NCBI RefSeq assembly: GCF_021044625.1
Contig: NZ_CP087999.1
Span: 5,194,611 to 5,258,610 of the forward strand
Source of the DNA: Geomonas sp. RF6
Lineage (GTDB): Bacteria > Desulfobacterota > Desulfuromonadia > Geobacterales > Geobacteraceae
DNA length: 64,000 bases
Direction: 5' to 3'
Below are positions 34,806-44,088 of the stretch, one piece after another; within the stretch, counting starts at the first letter, position 1; every line of letters starts with the position of its first letter. The position numbers and the translations under genes were made by a program. A model generated the notes under the pieces. That model was not told where the DNA came from. It was given only the letters and a program-made list of their open reading frames with translations, and did no database searches.

Positions 34806-36236
34806 CTAGCTCTGCACCGTCCTCCCCCACACCGAAAACCCGGTGCCGCTCTTTTGGGTCCACAACACGATCACGTTCCCGGCTTCGTCCCAGCCGGCCT
34901 CGTACTGCTCCACACTCCCCTCCAGATCGAGCCGCTCACTCGTGCTCCACCCGGAGAGCGAGCGCGAGGCGCTCCACAGTTCCCTCTCGTCCCCCGACCC
35001 CTTCACCCACGTTACCACCGGTTGTCCGTCCTTCCCCAAAAGAAGGGTCGGGCTCAGGCAGAAGTGCGGGTAGTTGTCGAGCACCTTCTCGGAGAACCAC
35101 CCAAGCCCTATGTCGGTGGCAACGGTGAGGCTGGAGAGATAGGCATCGACGTCGGGCCAGTTTGCCGCCTGTGTCAGGCAGACAAAGGCGATCCCGCCGT
35201 CGGCGAGGGAGGCGGATACACCGAGCGGATTTTCCCCGATCACTTCAGGGGCGCCCCACCCCTTCTCCGGGAAGAAGCGGGAGGCCTTCAGTTGATAATC
35301 CCTCCCCGGAGCACTCACTTCCTGCCAAAGGGCAAGTGCGTTTCCGACCTCGTCCATCGTCACCACCGGCGCGTGGTGCCCCGGCACTGTCTGGGCCGCG
35401 CTCAGATCCTTTAGCGGATCATCCTGCACGATCTCCCTCCCGAGGGGAAATGCTGGCCCCCACCCGGTAACCGGGTCGAAGATCCGCCCCCAGGTGTTGT
35501 GCCTGAGCTCACCAAAGCGCGAACCGGCACCTGCTGCGTTCCAGAGCGCCACCACCATCCCCGATCCGTTTCCGGAAATTGTCCCGGTCGGTACCAGCTG
35601 GTCCTTCCCGATGACGCTCGGGGGACCCCACCCCCTTTCGGTGCGGCGCGCCGAGACAAAGTGGTAGCTGTGCTCGGCCGCCTCATAGCGGTGCCAGGTC
35701 GCCACCGAGTTCCCCTCCTCGTCCAGGAGCACCTGGGGCGAAAGCGCAAGCCCGGTGGAGTCGAGTACAGCCGGAGCACTCCAGCCGTGCCCGGGGAGAT
35801 AGGTGGAGGCCAGCAGGTGCCGCGTATGCCCCACCGTCTGGACCCACACCAGCGTCGCGACACCGTCGGAATTCAGCGCCGCCCGCGCCTCCCCCTCATC
35901 CCCTTCCCCTGCCCCGAGGTGCTGCGGGGCATCCCACCCCGGGCCGGGATGGTACCTGCTCCCCCAGAGCGTCTGCGAGCCGTACCCGCCTTCGCACCAC
36001 AGCGCCAGCGCCTCCCCTTTTCTGGCCAGCGCGAGCCTCGGGGAGGAGACGGCACAGCTGGCGCGCGTGAGCCTGATCACCGCGTGGCGCAGGTTCTGTA
36101 CGCAGGTGTTGGTGCTCGAGCTTATGCCGAACCAGACCATCGCCGGCAGCAGTAGGGGTTTCCACGTGGTACTCCTGCAAATATTCTGTGCTACCTTGTT
36201 TACCGCCCAGAGGGGCGAGCATCTGAAAAGCCGCAT
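34806..36236 (-). CDS. putative beta-propeller (sialidase-like repeat) protein
   Basis: The 476-aa protein consists of about seven to eight repeats of 45-60 residues. Each holds a strand such as GNSVATWHRYE, GNALALWQEV or GNVIVLWTQKS, then a G-W-x(3)-P/E loop (GHGWSAPAVL, ERGWGPPSVIG, EKGWGAPEVIG). This D-x-x-G-N-x-x-x-x-W pattern is typical of sialidase-like propellers with unknown ligands. No clear signal peptide is seen, though the N-terminus (KPLLLPAMVWFGISSS) has a weak hydrophobic patch. AGGAGGAGCA precedes ATG 36236. It lies 44 bp after the debranching gene, likely same operon. Confidence 0.75.
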   Translation of the reverse strand: MRLFRCSPLWAVNKVAQNICRSTTWKPLLLPAMVWFGISSSTNTCVQNLRHAVIRLTRASCAVSSPRLALARKGEALALWCEGGYGSQTLWGSRYHPGPGWDAPQHLGAGEGDEGEARAALNSDGVATLVWVQTVGHTRHLLASTYLPGHGWSAPAVLDSTGLALSPQVLLDEEGNSVATWHRYEAAEHSYHFVSARRTERGWGPPSVIGKDQLVPTGTISGNGSGMVVALWNAAGAGSRFGELRHNTWGRIFDPVTGWGPAFPLGREIVQDDPLKDLSAAQTVPGHHAPVVTMDEVGNALALWQEVSAPGRDYQLKASRFFPEKGWGAPEVIGENPLGVSASLADGGIAFVCLTQAANWPDVDAYLSSLTVATDIGLGWFSEKVLDNYPHFCLSPTLLLGKDGQPVVTWVKGSGDERELWSASRSLSGWSTSERLDLEGSVEQYEAGWDEAGNVIVLWTQKSGTGFSVWGRTVQS

Positions 36237-36280
36237 TGCTCCTCCTTCGACCTCCGGGGACCACTCCCGTGGAGCGACTG

Positions 36281-38332
36281 CTACTCTTCCGTCTTAAGCC
36301 AGCATCTCAGCATTTCCGCGATGCTCCACGCCTGAGCCACGCAGCCTCGCGGCCGGTACGGCTCTTCTGCATCAAAAACCTCGTTGAGTGACCCGATGAC
36401 CTTCTCGTTTAGCTGGTCGACCAGCCCTTCCAGGAAGCTGCGTGCCCCCCTCCTGTCTTCGGGGTGCAGCTTCAGCCAAGCATCCACGAAGTGACCGAGC
36501 AGCCAAGGCCACACGGTCCCCTGGTGGTAGGCGGCGTCCCTCGAACGGAGGTCGCCGAAGTATTTGTCCTTGTAGTCGGGATGTCCCGGCGCGAGGGTCC
36601 TCAACCCCACCGGGGTCAGCAGGCGCTCCCGCACCACGTCCATCACCGGCGTCCAGCGGGCCGGGTCGAGTACGGGGAAGCGCAGCGAGATGGCGAAGAT
36701 CTGGTTTGGGCGGCAGGCGCTGTCGTCTCCGTTTTCACCGTCGACCACATCGTAAAGGTACCCCCCCTCTTCGTACCAGAAACGCTCATTGAAGGAGCGG
36801 TACACCTCCTCCGCGCTCTCGATGCACGTCTGCGCAAAACTTTCGTCGTCGCAGTCTTCCCGGCTCCACTCCGCCAGGAGACGCAGCGCGTTGTACCACA
36901 GTGCGTTTATCTCCACCGCCTTCCCGCGCCGCGGAGTGACGACCCAGTCCCCGACTTTCGCGTCCATCCAGGTGAGCTGGTACCCTTCCGCCCCCTGGTG
37001 CAGGAGGCCATCCTTCGGGTCTATGCCGATGCCGAAGCGGGTCCCCGCCCTGTGTTTCTCCACGATGTCCTTTAGTTGCGGCATGACCCAGCGCATGAGG
37101 ATGCGGTCGCCGGTTACCTGGTAGTACCGGTCGAGCGCGTGGAAGAACCAGAGAGTCGCATCCGCCGTGTGATAGAGCCCGTCCACCTTCCCCTCCGGGA
37201 ACATGTTCGGTATGAGGCCGTCCTTCACGTAGTGGGCGAAGGTGCGCAGTATCCACCCCGCCTCGTTGTGCCTGCCGGTCGCCAGCGTCAGCCCTTCGAG
37301 GGAGATCATGGTGTCGCGCCCCCAGTCGGTGAACCAGTGGTATCCGGCGATGACGGTGCGGATCTCGTTGCCGAGGGCGTTTGCCCTCACACTGTCCTCC
37401 AGCCTGCCGGCGGGGGATATGATGAACTGGTCGGCGGCGAGGACAAGTTCGGCGGCGACGCCTGTGCGTGCCTTCGGGTGGGCCGCCGCCAAGAGGAGCC
37501 TGCGGCGCTCCTTCTCGATCCTGAAGGCCTCTCCCGGCGGAAGGGTGGCGATGTTTTCCCACTGCTCCGTGGAGGCGACGAGGGTGGCGGACTGGCCGGG
37601 GGCAAGCTCCATGTTGAAGTAGCCGGGGGTCCACAGCTTCCCTGTCGTTTCGTAGCCGCGGTTGTACTCGATGCGGTAAAAGACGTCGTCGATCGTCCGC
37701 TCGTCGAGGGTGAAGGTCCCACCTCCCCCCTCGAAAACGAGGCGCAGCTGCGGCGTCTTCTTTCCCCCCGACCATATCTGGTAGCGGTTCTCCTGCGCCG
37801 AGAAAACGTACGAATCTCCCGGCTCCTGGTCCACCGGATCACCGTGCGGGCGAAACTGCACCAGCGGCTGCATCTTGAGCCAGGCGGACTGCGATCCGGA
37901 GAGATAGGTGTAGGTGATGTGCACGGTATTTTGCAGGTGGACCATGAAGATCCGCTTCTCGAACTCCGCCCCGTCGATCTGGTAGCGCCAGACCGGCAGG
38001 CCGTCCTGCAGGTAGAAATCGACGAGGTTCGGCGCCCCGGGCATGTCCACCGACCCGTCTCGCCGCTCGTACCCGCCGAGCTGCAGCGAGGGCCCCTCGC
38101 GGAACTTCACCTCCTCGGTGACCTTGTTGAGTACCATGGTGCGCCCGAAAGGGGTGGGGTAGGCCGCCACCAGGAGGCCGTGATACCGGCGCGTCAGCAC
38201 CCCCGCGACCGTACCGCAGGCGTACCCCCCGAGCCCGTTCGTCACCAGCCATTCCCGCTTCAAAAGAACTTCTTCACGACTGTTCACATATTTGGAATCC
38301 CAGACGATGTCACGTTTGAGTTTCATCTTCAT
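36281..38332 (-). CDS. glycogen debranching enzyme (amylo-alpha-1,6-glucosidase type)
   Basis: The 683-aa protein has an N-terminal beta-sandwich with EWLVTNGLGGYACGTVAGVL (residues 28-47) and a GH133-like (alpha/alpha)6 domain. The latter has YHWFTDWGRDTMISLEGLTL near 338, FPEGKVDGLYHTADATLWF near 380 and AYHQGTVWPWLLGHFVDAW near 605. It hydrolyses alpha-1,6 stubs of glycogen-like glucans. AGGAGAACA precedes ATG 38332. The start overlaps the treZ stop by 4 bp, so the two are coupled. Confidence 0.92.
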   Translation of the reverse strand: MKMKLKRDIVWDSKYVNSREEVLLKREWLVTNGLGGYACGTVAGVLTRRYHGLLVAAYPTPFGRTMVLNKVTEEVKFREGPSLQLGGYERRDGSVDMPGAPNLVDFYLQDGLPVWRYQIDGAEFEKRIFMVHLQNTVHITYTYLSGSQSAWLKMQPLVQFRPHGDPVDQEPGDSYVFSAQENRYQIWSGGKKTPQLRLVFEGGGGTFTLDERTIDDVFYRIEYNRGYETTGKLWTPGYFNMELAPGQSATLVASTEQWENIATLPPGEAFRIEKERRRLLLAAAHPKARTGVAAELVLAADQFIISPAGRLEDSVRANALGNEIRTVIAGYHWFTDWGRDTMISLEGLTLATGRHNEAGWILRTFAHYVKDGLIPNMFPEGKVDGLYHTADATLWFFHALDRYYQVTGDRILMRWVMPQLKDIVEKHRAGTRFGIGIDPKDGLLHQGAEGYQLTWMDAKVGDWVVTPRRGKAVEINALWYNALRLLAEWSREDCDDESFAQTCIESAEEVYRSFNERFWYEEGGYLYDVVDGENGDDSACRPNQIFAISLRFPVLDPARWTPVMDVVRERLLTPVGLRTLAPGHPDYKDKYFGDLRSRDAAYHQGTVWPWLLGHFVDAWLKLHPEDRRGARSFLEGLVDQLNEKVIGSLNEVFDAEEPYRPRGCVAQAWSIAEMLRCWLKTEE

Positions 38333-40218
38333 TGTTCTCCTGCAGCGACAGGTTTGAGCACTACGGCAGCGTGCCCCTGTATTCTCCAGAATTTATCGGT
38401 GTCCAGTTCGGGGGTACCGGAGCCCCCGTATTCGGACCACTCGCTGGACCACAGTACCTGCCAGCGGCAATCCTCAGGAGGTGCCAGGAGCGGCTCCGGT
38501 ACCGGGGAAAGGCGCAGGTCCCGCCCCAGGTTCACCAGCAGGAGCCGCTGATCCCCCTTCACGAAGAAGCGCAGCAGGAACCCCTGCGGGCCGAGTATCG
38601 CCCCTTCCACCTTGCCGGTATGAGCGCGGCTGAAGACCTGGTCCTCCTTGCGCAGCCGGATCAGGTCCTTGTGCATGTTGTAGGTCTTCACGTTCTTCTC
38701 CCGGTCGGAGAGGTTGAGCCGGGATCTCAGGAAGGTCTCCGGTGCGGAGGGATTATCCAGCGCATCGATGACGTCGGGAGAAGTTATGTTCGTGAACTGC
38801 CTGAGAAAATCGACCCGCCCCTTGCGGACGAGCTTTGCAAGCTCAGGGCTTAGGTCCGCGAAGTACAGAAAGGGTGTGCAGGCACCGAACTCCTGCCCCT
38901 GGAAAAGGAGCGGTGTCTGCGGCCCCAGGAGAAGGAGGGTCGTCATGGCCCGGAAGCTCCCGGGACTGGTGAGACTGTGTACGCGCCACCCCCACGCGGA
39001 GTTCGCGACCTGGTCGTGATTCTCCAGAAAATGGACGAAACGCCGGGGAGAGAAGGAAAATGTAGGGGAGCCGCGTCTTTTCCCCTGCCAGTAGTAGTAC
39101 TGCCCCTGGTAGAGGTAGCTCCACTTTACCGCCGAAACCAGTTCCTGCGGGGTGCCGAGGTACTCGCTGTAGTACGCCTCGTTGTAGCCGGTAAGGGCTA
39201 CCCGGGCGCTGTGGTGGAAATCGTCGTTCCACATGAGGTCGAGGCCGTAGCCACCGTCGGCAATCGGGCGCAGGCAGCGCACATGCTGCGGCTCGTTCTC
39301 CGCCACCAGCAGGAGGGAGCGCTCACCGGCAACCTCCCTCGCCGCTTCGGAGATGCAGGCAAGGATGTGCTTTGGGGAGTTGTCGAAGATCACCTGGGTG
39401 GCATCGAGGCGCAGGCCGTCGAGATGGAACTCGCTGATCCAGTACACGGCGTTGGCGATGAAGAACTCGCGCACCGGCCCCGAATGCTCCCCGTCGAAAT
39501 CGACCGAGTCTCCCCACTCGTTGGTGTAGCGGTCGGTGAAATAGTGGGGGGAATATTCCCTGAGGTAGTTCCCTTCCGGCCCCAGGTGGTTGTAGACGAC
39601 GTCCAGGATGATGGAGAGGCCAAGGGAGTGAGCGGTATCGACAAAGCGGCGGAAGTCGTCGGGAAAGCCGTACAGCCTTGTGGGGGCGAAGAGGTCGACG
39701 CCGTCATACCCCCAGCCGAACTCCCCGGGGAACTCCGCCACCGGCATGACCTCGACTGTGGTGATCCCGAGCCGGGCGAGCTCAGGAAGCTGCTGTGCGG
39801 CGCCGTGCCAGTTACCCTCCGGAGTGTAGGTGCCGATGTGCATCTCGTACATGACCTGTTCTTCCAGCTTCGGGCCCGCCCAGACCTGATCGCTCCACTG
39901 AAAGTACGGGTCGACAACGCAGGAGGGACCGTGCGGCCCCTCGGGCTGGAATCGCGAGGCCGGGTCGGGGAAGGAATCTCCGTCGTCCAGCCTGAAGCGG
40001 TACAGCGATCCGATGCGCGCCTCGTGGCACAGCCCTGAGTAGTATCCGCCGTCCTCCGGGTCAAGTTCCATGACGACCTGCTCCGCCGCCGCGTGCACTC
40101 CCCTCCCCAGCAGGACCACCTCCACCTTCTTGCGCCGCGGGGCCCACACGCGAAAATGTACCCCTCCTTCCGGCATCGGCTCCGCGCCTACAGGGAGCCT
40201 GCGCTTTTGAATAGACAT
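38329..40218 (-). CDS. treZ: malto-oligosyltrehalose trehalohydrolase
   Basis: The 629-aa GH13 enzyme releases trehalose from maltooligosyl-trehalose. An N-terminal carbohydrate-binding domain (VHFRVWAPRRKKVEVVL) precedes the TIM barrel. The barrel has VMPVAEFPGEFGWGYDGVD, VYNHLGPEGNYL, the nucleophile Asp in LRLDATQV near 271, Glu in LVAENEP near 306 and Asp in ENHDQV near 400. ATG 40218 (MSIQKRRLPVGAEPM) is chosen over an upstream ATG at 40287 whose extra residues are not family-like. TreY, the usual partner, is not adjacent, so a trehalose role assumes TreY elsewhere. Confidence 0.9.
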   Translation of the reverse strand: MSIQKRRLPVGAEPMPEGGVHFRVWAPRRKKVEVVLLGRGVHAAAEQVVMELDPEDGGYYSGLCHEARIGSLYRFRLDDGDSFPDPASRFQPEGPHGPSCVVDPYFQWSDQVWAGPKLEEQVMYEMHIGTYTPEGNWHGAAQQLPELARLGITTVEVMPVAEFPGEFGWGYDGVDLFAPTRLYGFPDDFRRFVDTAHSLGLSIILDVVYNHLGPEGNYLREYSPHYFTDRYTNEWGDSVDFDGEHSGPVREFFIANAVYWISEFHLDGLRLDATQVIFDNSPKHILACISEAAREVAGERSLLLVAENEPQHVRCLRPIADGGYGLDLMWNDDFHHSARVALTGYNEAYYSEYLGTPQELVSAVKWSYLYQGQYYYWQGKRRGSPTFSFSPRRFVHFLENHDQVANSAWGWRVHSLTSPGSFRAMTTLLLLGPQTPLLFQGQEFGACTPFLYFADLSPELAKLVRKGRVDFLRQFTNITSPDVIDALDNPSAPETFLRSRLNLSDREKNVKTYNMHKDLIRLRKEDQVFSRAHTGKVEGAILGPQGFLLRFFVKGDQRLLLVNLGRDLRLSPVPEPLLAPPEDCRWQVLWSSEWSEYGGSGTPELDTDKFWRIQGHAAVVLKPVAAGEQ

Positions 40219-40433
40219 AGCTATAAACCTGCCTTGAACAATGAGAATCCATACATTTACGTAAAGGATATCATATCGTCCGGGCAATGGACGGGAGGTG
40301 CGGGACAGGGGAATGATGCCGGTGCGGGAGGGAGAATGAGGAGCTTCTGCAGGGGAATGCGGCAGTAGCCGGGCGAGTTGCCGGGCGCGCCCCGCCCTTG
40401 AAACGGGCGGGACAGCATGGGGATGGGTCGCTG

Positions 40434-40958
40434 CTATTCCAGCAGGAGGAAAGAGTAGTTCCTGCCGCCGTCCTGCTCGCCCGGATAGCCGAACCTCGCA
40501 GCGGTGGCGATGACGTCGATTGCCATCCCCTGCGCGGACGGTCGTGCCATCCTGATGTTGCGGCAGCCGGTTCTGGTCTTTGCGCAGTCCTTGCAGATAT
40601 TGCAGGAGTCAACGAAAAGGAGGAACGCCTTCGGGTGGCCGGCGGCAATGACCTCACCCTCGAGCTTCAGAAGCTCCAGATTCATCTTCCGCGTCCAGCC
40701 GGAGCGCTCGTCAGCATCGTTGAAGGCGACGGGAAAGCGGAATATCGCGGCGATCCGGTACTCGTCCAGAAGCTGGCGGCATTCGTGTACCGGGGGAGTA
40801 TTCGGTGGGCAGGCAGCGTTTCTGCCGTACGACTCGCAGCCGAAGGTGCACTTCAGCCTTACCCACTGCGCCACGACGATCTCGGCCGGGTCGATCCAGC
40901 GGAAGTCGCGGCAGCCATATTGCTGAAACAGCCTCTGCAAAGCATTCTGGTCTGCCAT
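40434..40958 (-). CDS. DUF2284 metal-binding protein
   Basis: The 174-aa protein has the DUF2284 cysteine pattern. KCTFGCESYGRNAACPPNTP near residues 36-55 and CNICKDCAKTRTGCRN near 119-134 give eight cysteines suited to iron-sulfur or zinc binding. The family is common in anaerobes and its function is unknown. AGGAG lies upstream of ATG 40958. The nearest neighbours (treZ, divergent small gene) give no functional hint. Confidence 0.85.
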   Translation of the reverse strand: MADQNALQRLFQQYGCRDFRWIDPAEIVVAQWVRLKCTFGCESYGRNAACPPNTPPVHECRQLLDEYRIAAIFRFPVAFNDADERSGWTRKMNLELLKLEGEVIAAGHPKAFLLFVDSCNICKDCAKTRTGCRNIRMARPSAQGMAIDVIATAARFGYPGEQDGGRNYSFLLLE

Positions 40959-41106
40959 GGTATTCAGCTCTCCTGAAGAAGATGGTCAGCATCGGGAGAT
41001 GCCAAGGATTCTTAGACCAATCGGCAGAAAGACCGGCAGCTTGAGGGATATCGCGAAAAAAATTGGTTCATCAGCGGCGGGACAGGGGGTGGACGCCGCT
41101 GCTCTG

Positions 41107-41134
41107 TTGCCATCGAAAAGGTGTGCTATATACT
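41107..41134 (+). promoter_or_regulatory. candidate sigma70 promoter
   Basis: TTGCCA (41107-41112), a 16-bp spacer and TATACT (41129-41134), about 50 bp before the muconolactone-isomerase-like gene. Confidence 0.5.
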
Positions 41135-41185
41135 GACATGCGCTACTATCGAATTAACGACCAATGAAGATTACAGGAGGGAACC

Positions 41186-41485
41186 ATGAAGTTCTTGGTA
41201 CTGTGGGAACTGGACGTTGCTTTGCTGCGAGCGGAGATAATTCAGTCGGTCATGCGCATGCCCGATTATGCCCAGAAGCTGCGTGACCAGGGGAAGCTGG
41301 TGGCCCGCTACCACGTGGTGGGAAAGCACGGCGGAGCCTGGATCTATGACGTCGACTCCAACGAGGAACTGGAACGGCTCCTTGCCATGGCGCCGGTGTA
41401 CAACTACGCCCACTACAAGGTGATCGCGCTGGCCGAGATGGATACTCCAGCAGACATCCTGCAGCCGGTCCCCGAAGCTCAGTAG
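41186..41485 (+). CDS. muconolactone delta-isomerase-like small protein
   Basis: The 99-aa protein has the ferredoxin-like dimeric barrel pattern of muconolactone isomerases: MKFLVLWELD at the start, KLVARYHVVGKHGGAWIYDV in the middle, then a helix and a last strand. With no aromatic-degradation genes nearby, it is more likely a relative of unknown role than a true catechol-pathway isomerase. CAGGAGGGAACC precedes the ATG, and a sigma70-like promoter lies about 50 bp upstream. Confidence 0.75.
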   Translation: MKFLVLWELDVALLRAEIIQSVMRMPDYAQKLRDQGKLVARYHVVGKHGGAWIYDVDSNEELERLLAMAPVYNYAHYKVIALAEMDTPADILQPVPEAQ

Positions 41486-41566
41486 CCAGCCGAGCCGCTG
41501 GGTCGACAAGGCGTCGCCCCAGCGGCCCCCCACCCTCGATCCACCCTCCCCCCTCGAAGCCGCAGG

Positions 41567-41591
41567 CCGACCAGTCCGACCAGTCCGACAG
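41567..41591. repeat. short GACCAGTC tandem repeat
   Basis: CCGACCAGTCCGACCAGTCC is a 10-bp unit repeated about twice. A like tract (CGGACCAGTCGGACCAGTCG) occurs at 49209-49238. Both follow the end of a coding region. Confidence 0.6.
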
Positions 41592-41658
41592 CTCCAACAA
41601 GGCACAGGCCCTTTGGGTTATACTTCAAAAATAGCCACTTACAAAGGAGCACCCAAAG

Positions 41659-42609
41659 ATGAAAATCGGCATAGTCGGAACCGGCTTCGTCGGCGCCACC
41701 GCGGCGTACGCTCTTGTCATGTCCGGGATCGGCAGAGAACTCGTCCTCGTCGATAAAAACAGGGCGCGGGCAGAGGCTGAGGCAAACGATATCAAGCACG
41801 CAGTGCCCTTCGCCCACCAGGCGCTCCTCTCCGCCGGCGACTACAGGGATCTTGCCGGCTGCCGTGCGGTCATCATCTCACCAGGGGTCAGCCAGCAGGT
41901 AGGGGAAGACCGGCTTCGCCTGCTGCAGCGAAACGCCTCGGTCTTCAAGGAGGCGGTTCCCGCGATCCTGAACTACGCACCGGATACCATGCTCATCGTG
42001 GCCACGAACCCTGTCGACGTCATGACTCACCTCGCGGTGCGCTTCGCGGCGGCGCTGGGGATTGCACCGAACAAGATCATCGGCTCCGGCACCATGCTCG
42101 ACACCGCCCGCTTCAGAGTCCTTCTGGCGACTCATCTCGGAGTCGACCCGGTGCACATCCACGCCTATGTCCTCGGGGAGCACGGCGATTCGGAGGTCCT
42201 CAACTGGTCGCAGGTGATGGTGGGAGGCATTCCCCTCGACGACTTCTGCCGCCTGCAAGGGGTGCAGATCGGAACGGAGACGCGCCAGGAGATCGACCTC
42301 AACGTGCGGCGGGCGGCCTACTCCATCATCGAAGGGAAGGGGTCTACCTACTACGGCATAGGAAGCGCTCTGGCCCGTATCGTGCGAGTCATAGCGAACG
42401 ACCAGCGCGCCATCATGACCGTCTGCTCCCCCCTGGCCCCGGACGGAAGAAGCGGCAATGTCACGATTTCCCTCCCCCGCCTCATCAGCGGAACAGGGGT
42501 CGTCGCGACCCTCTCCCCCACCCTCAGCCCGGAAGAGGAAAGGGGGCTGCAGGCGAGCGCCGACGTCGTGCGGACCGCGATCACCGAGCTCGGCGAGTCA
42601 TCCTCCTAG
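41659..42609 (+). CDS. ldh: L-lactate dehydrogenase
   Basis: The 316-aa NAD-dependent enzyme has the Rossmann start [17 protein letters not shown], substrate-loop [15 protein letters not shown] near residue 78, [10 protein letters not shown] near 116, and the catalytic histidine in GEHGDSEV near 175. The glutamine aligned to position 102 (SQQVGEDR) favours lactate over malate as partner. It interconverts pyruvate and lactate. AAAGGAGCACCCAAAG precedes the ATG. It appears monocistronic, followed by repeat DNA. Confidence 0.92.
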   Translation: MKIGIVGTGFVGATAAYALVMSGIGRELVLVDKNRARAEAEANDIKHAVPFAHQALLSAGDYRDLAGCRAVIISPGVSQQVGEDRLRLLQRNASVFKEAVPAILNYAPDTMLIVATNPVDVMTHLAVRFAAALGIAPNKIIGSGTMLDTARFRVLLATHLGVDPVHIHAYVLGEHGDSEVLNWSQVMVGGIPLDDFCRLQGVQIGTETRQEIDLNVRRAAYSIIEGKGSTYYGIGSALARIVRVIANDQRAIMTVCSPLAPDGRSGNVTISLPRLISGTGVVATLSPTLSPEEERGLQASADVVRTAITELGESSS

Positions 42610-42712
42610 CCAGCGCGTGATGAGCTATCGGCGCTGCCGCGGTGCGCAGAAGGAAAGGGTCATCATCCGGGACTTTCGATGAGGAGATGAATGAAGGTAA
42701 GCCGTCGGCGGG

Positions 42713-42757
42713 GCGTCCCTCCCCTTTCAAGGGGGAGGACAGGAGGGGGATGGGGCA
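42713..42757 (-). repeat. repeat family A, inverted partial copy
   Basis: CGTCCCTCCCCTTTCAAGGG and the following GGAGGACAGGAGGGGGATGG face the full copy at 42773, so together they form a large inverted repeat between ldh and the unknown leftward gene. Confidence 0.7.
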
Positions 42758-42772
42758 CGCTCAGTGACCACC

Positions 42773-42839
42773 CCATCCCCACCCTGTCCCTCCCCTTGAA
42801 AGGGAGGGGACGCTTGAGCTCCTGCTCTGCTAAAGGAAC
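42773..42839 (+). repeat. repeat family A, copy 2
   Basis: 66 of 67 bp match 10174-10240. It fills most of the 299-bp gap between ldh and the convergent unknown gene. Confidence 0.85.
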
Positions 42840-42908
42840 AAAGGCCACATGCGCTTCCGGAGCTCGCGGGAGAACCTGAAAAAAAAGCCGCTACTTGTTC
42901 CTCCTCAC

Positions 42909-43880
42909 CTAGAGGAGTCCTGGCAGGTGAAATTTGACTGCGCTCTCCAGAAGCGGCCTCTTTCTCAGGCGAAACTCGGAGTACGCCCACTCCACCCGGG
43001 CGATTTCCACGAGGCCGAAACGACGGCAAACGTCTCCAAAGAAGCGCCGCGAGTAACAGCGACGCAGCACCTCTTCCGGCGACGACTGCCCTTGCGGCAG
43101 CACTTCCTCCACGACGCGTGGAAAGGCACGCATGAAAAGGTCCTCGTAGAAGGAATTCCCCTGCCACTGGTCACCGTACTTTTGCAGAAGGAATAACGAG
43201 AAGAGAAAGAACTGCTGAATCGAGGGAGTGCCGGCCCACGTGTCGCCGTACCCCCAGTTGAAGTGGCGCAGGTACGTCATGAGAAGGCGGGGGTAGATCC
43301 CGGCTCCTCCTTCTTCCGCGAGGACCTTCCGGCATTCCCGCCCAAGGATGAATTTGCCTTTGTATCTGCGTATCAATCCGGCCATCTCCGCCACGATCCT
43401 CAGGACGTGGAGGTCCGAAAACTCGACCTCTCTGAGGATTTCCCCGACGGATGTCAGCTTCCGATACTCTTCTTCACCAAGGTAGGCGCGGATCGTGTCC
43501 TGGCAGAGCTTGCGTGGCAGCTTTCCCGTCACCGTCGGCTTCACGCCGTCAGGACCGAGTGCCTCCGCAAGGAGTGTAAAAAGATCGATGATCGGTGCTT
43601 CAGGAACAACGTCGAGGGTGGTAGGAAAGGTGACAATCTCTGGAGAGTCGAACGGGAAGTAGATCATGCGGTACATCTGTTCAGGGGAGAGCCCCTGGAA
43701 GTCATCAATGCCGGTGCGGTTTGCCTGTGCAAGGCGCTCCGCCGCCGCATCGGCCTCTTCCTCGAAAAACTCCCCCTCCTCCAGCGCCTTTTGCACGGTG
43801 GCAAGAAGAGATGACCCACAGCAATCGCCATGCGCGCTGCCACTACCGCCGGAAGAAGTCCCGCCCGTACGCCCGTTCAT
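42909..43880 (-). CDS. hypothetical protein, 323 aa
   Basis: I do not recognise this family. The N-terminus is glycine/serine-rich with a CC pair (GSAHGDCCGSS). The rest is soluble and mostly helical, with FQGLSPEQMYRMIYFPFDSP near residue 62 and DLHVLRIVAEMAGLIRRYKG near 160. An aromatic-rich segment (FFLFSLFLLQKYGDQWQGNS) follows near 238. No catalytic motif stands out. ATG 43880 follows GGGGAGGTGGGGGT and is preferred to in-frame ATGs further out (43976). It is convergent with ldh across family A repeats and divergent from the chemoreceptor. Confidence 0.7.
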   Translation of the reverse strand: MNGRTGGTSSGGSGSAHGDCCGSSLLATVQKALEEGEFFEEEADAAAERLAQANRTGIDDFQGLSPEQMYRMIYFPFDSPEIVTFPTTLDVVPEAPIIDLFTLLAEALGPDGVKPTVTGKLPRKLCQDTIRAYLGEEEYRKLTSVGEILREVEFSDLHVLRIVAEMAGLIRRYKGKFILGRECRKVLAEEGGAGIYPRLLMTYLRHFNWGYGDTWAGTPSIQQFFLFSLFLLQKYGDQWQGNSFYEDLFMRAFPRVVEEVLPQGQSSPEEVLRRCYSRRFFGDVCRRFGLVEIARVEWAYSEFRLRKRPLLESAVKFHLPGLL

Positions 43881-44061
43881 ACCCCCACCTCCCCGCTTTC
43901 CTTCAGTTGCACGATTACTTATTGCCATAAATGAACAAAAGTGCCAGTGGGATCGCCGCAAATATTCCTCAGGCACACAGAGGGCGCCCTCTCAGGATAA
44001 ACTGAAGCGCCTGATTCTAGTCACGCGGCCCTGTATTAGTCAACAATAATGCCCCTCCCTT

Positions 44062-44088
44062 TCAAGTCATGACACCAACTGCCGATGT
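44062..44088 (+). promoter_or_regulatory. candidate sigma28 (FliA) promoter for the chemoreceptor
   Basis: TCAAGTCA (44062-44069), exactly 11 bp, then GCCGATGT (44081-44088). The -10 matches GCCGATAA at 6 of 8 and the -35 keeps AAGT. It lies about 85 bp before the chemoreceptor ATG. Confidence 0.5.

Noticed and set aside
41186..41485. Aromatic degradation pathway from the muconolactone-isomerase-like protein
   Set aside because: No other pathway gene is near and the family has many members of unknown role.
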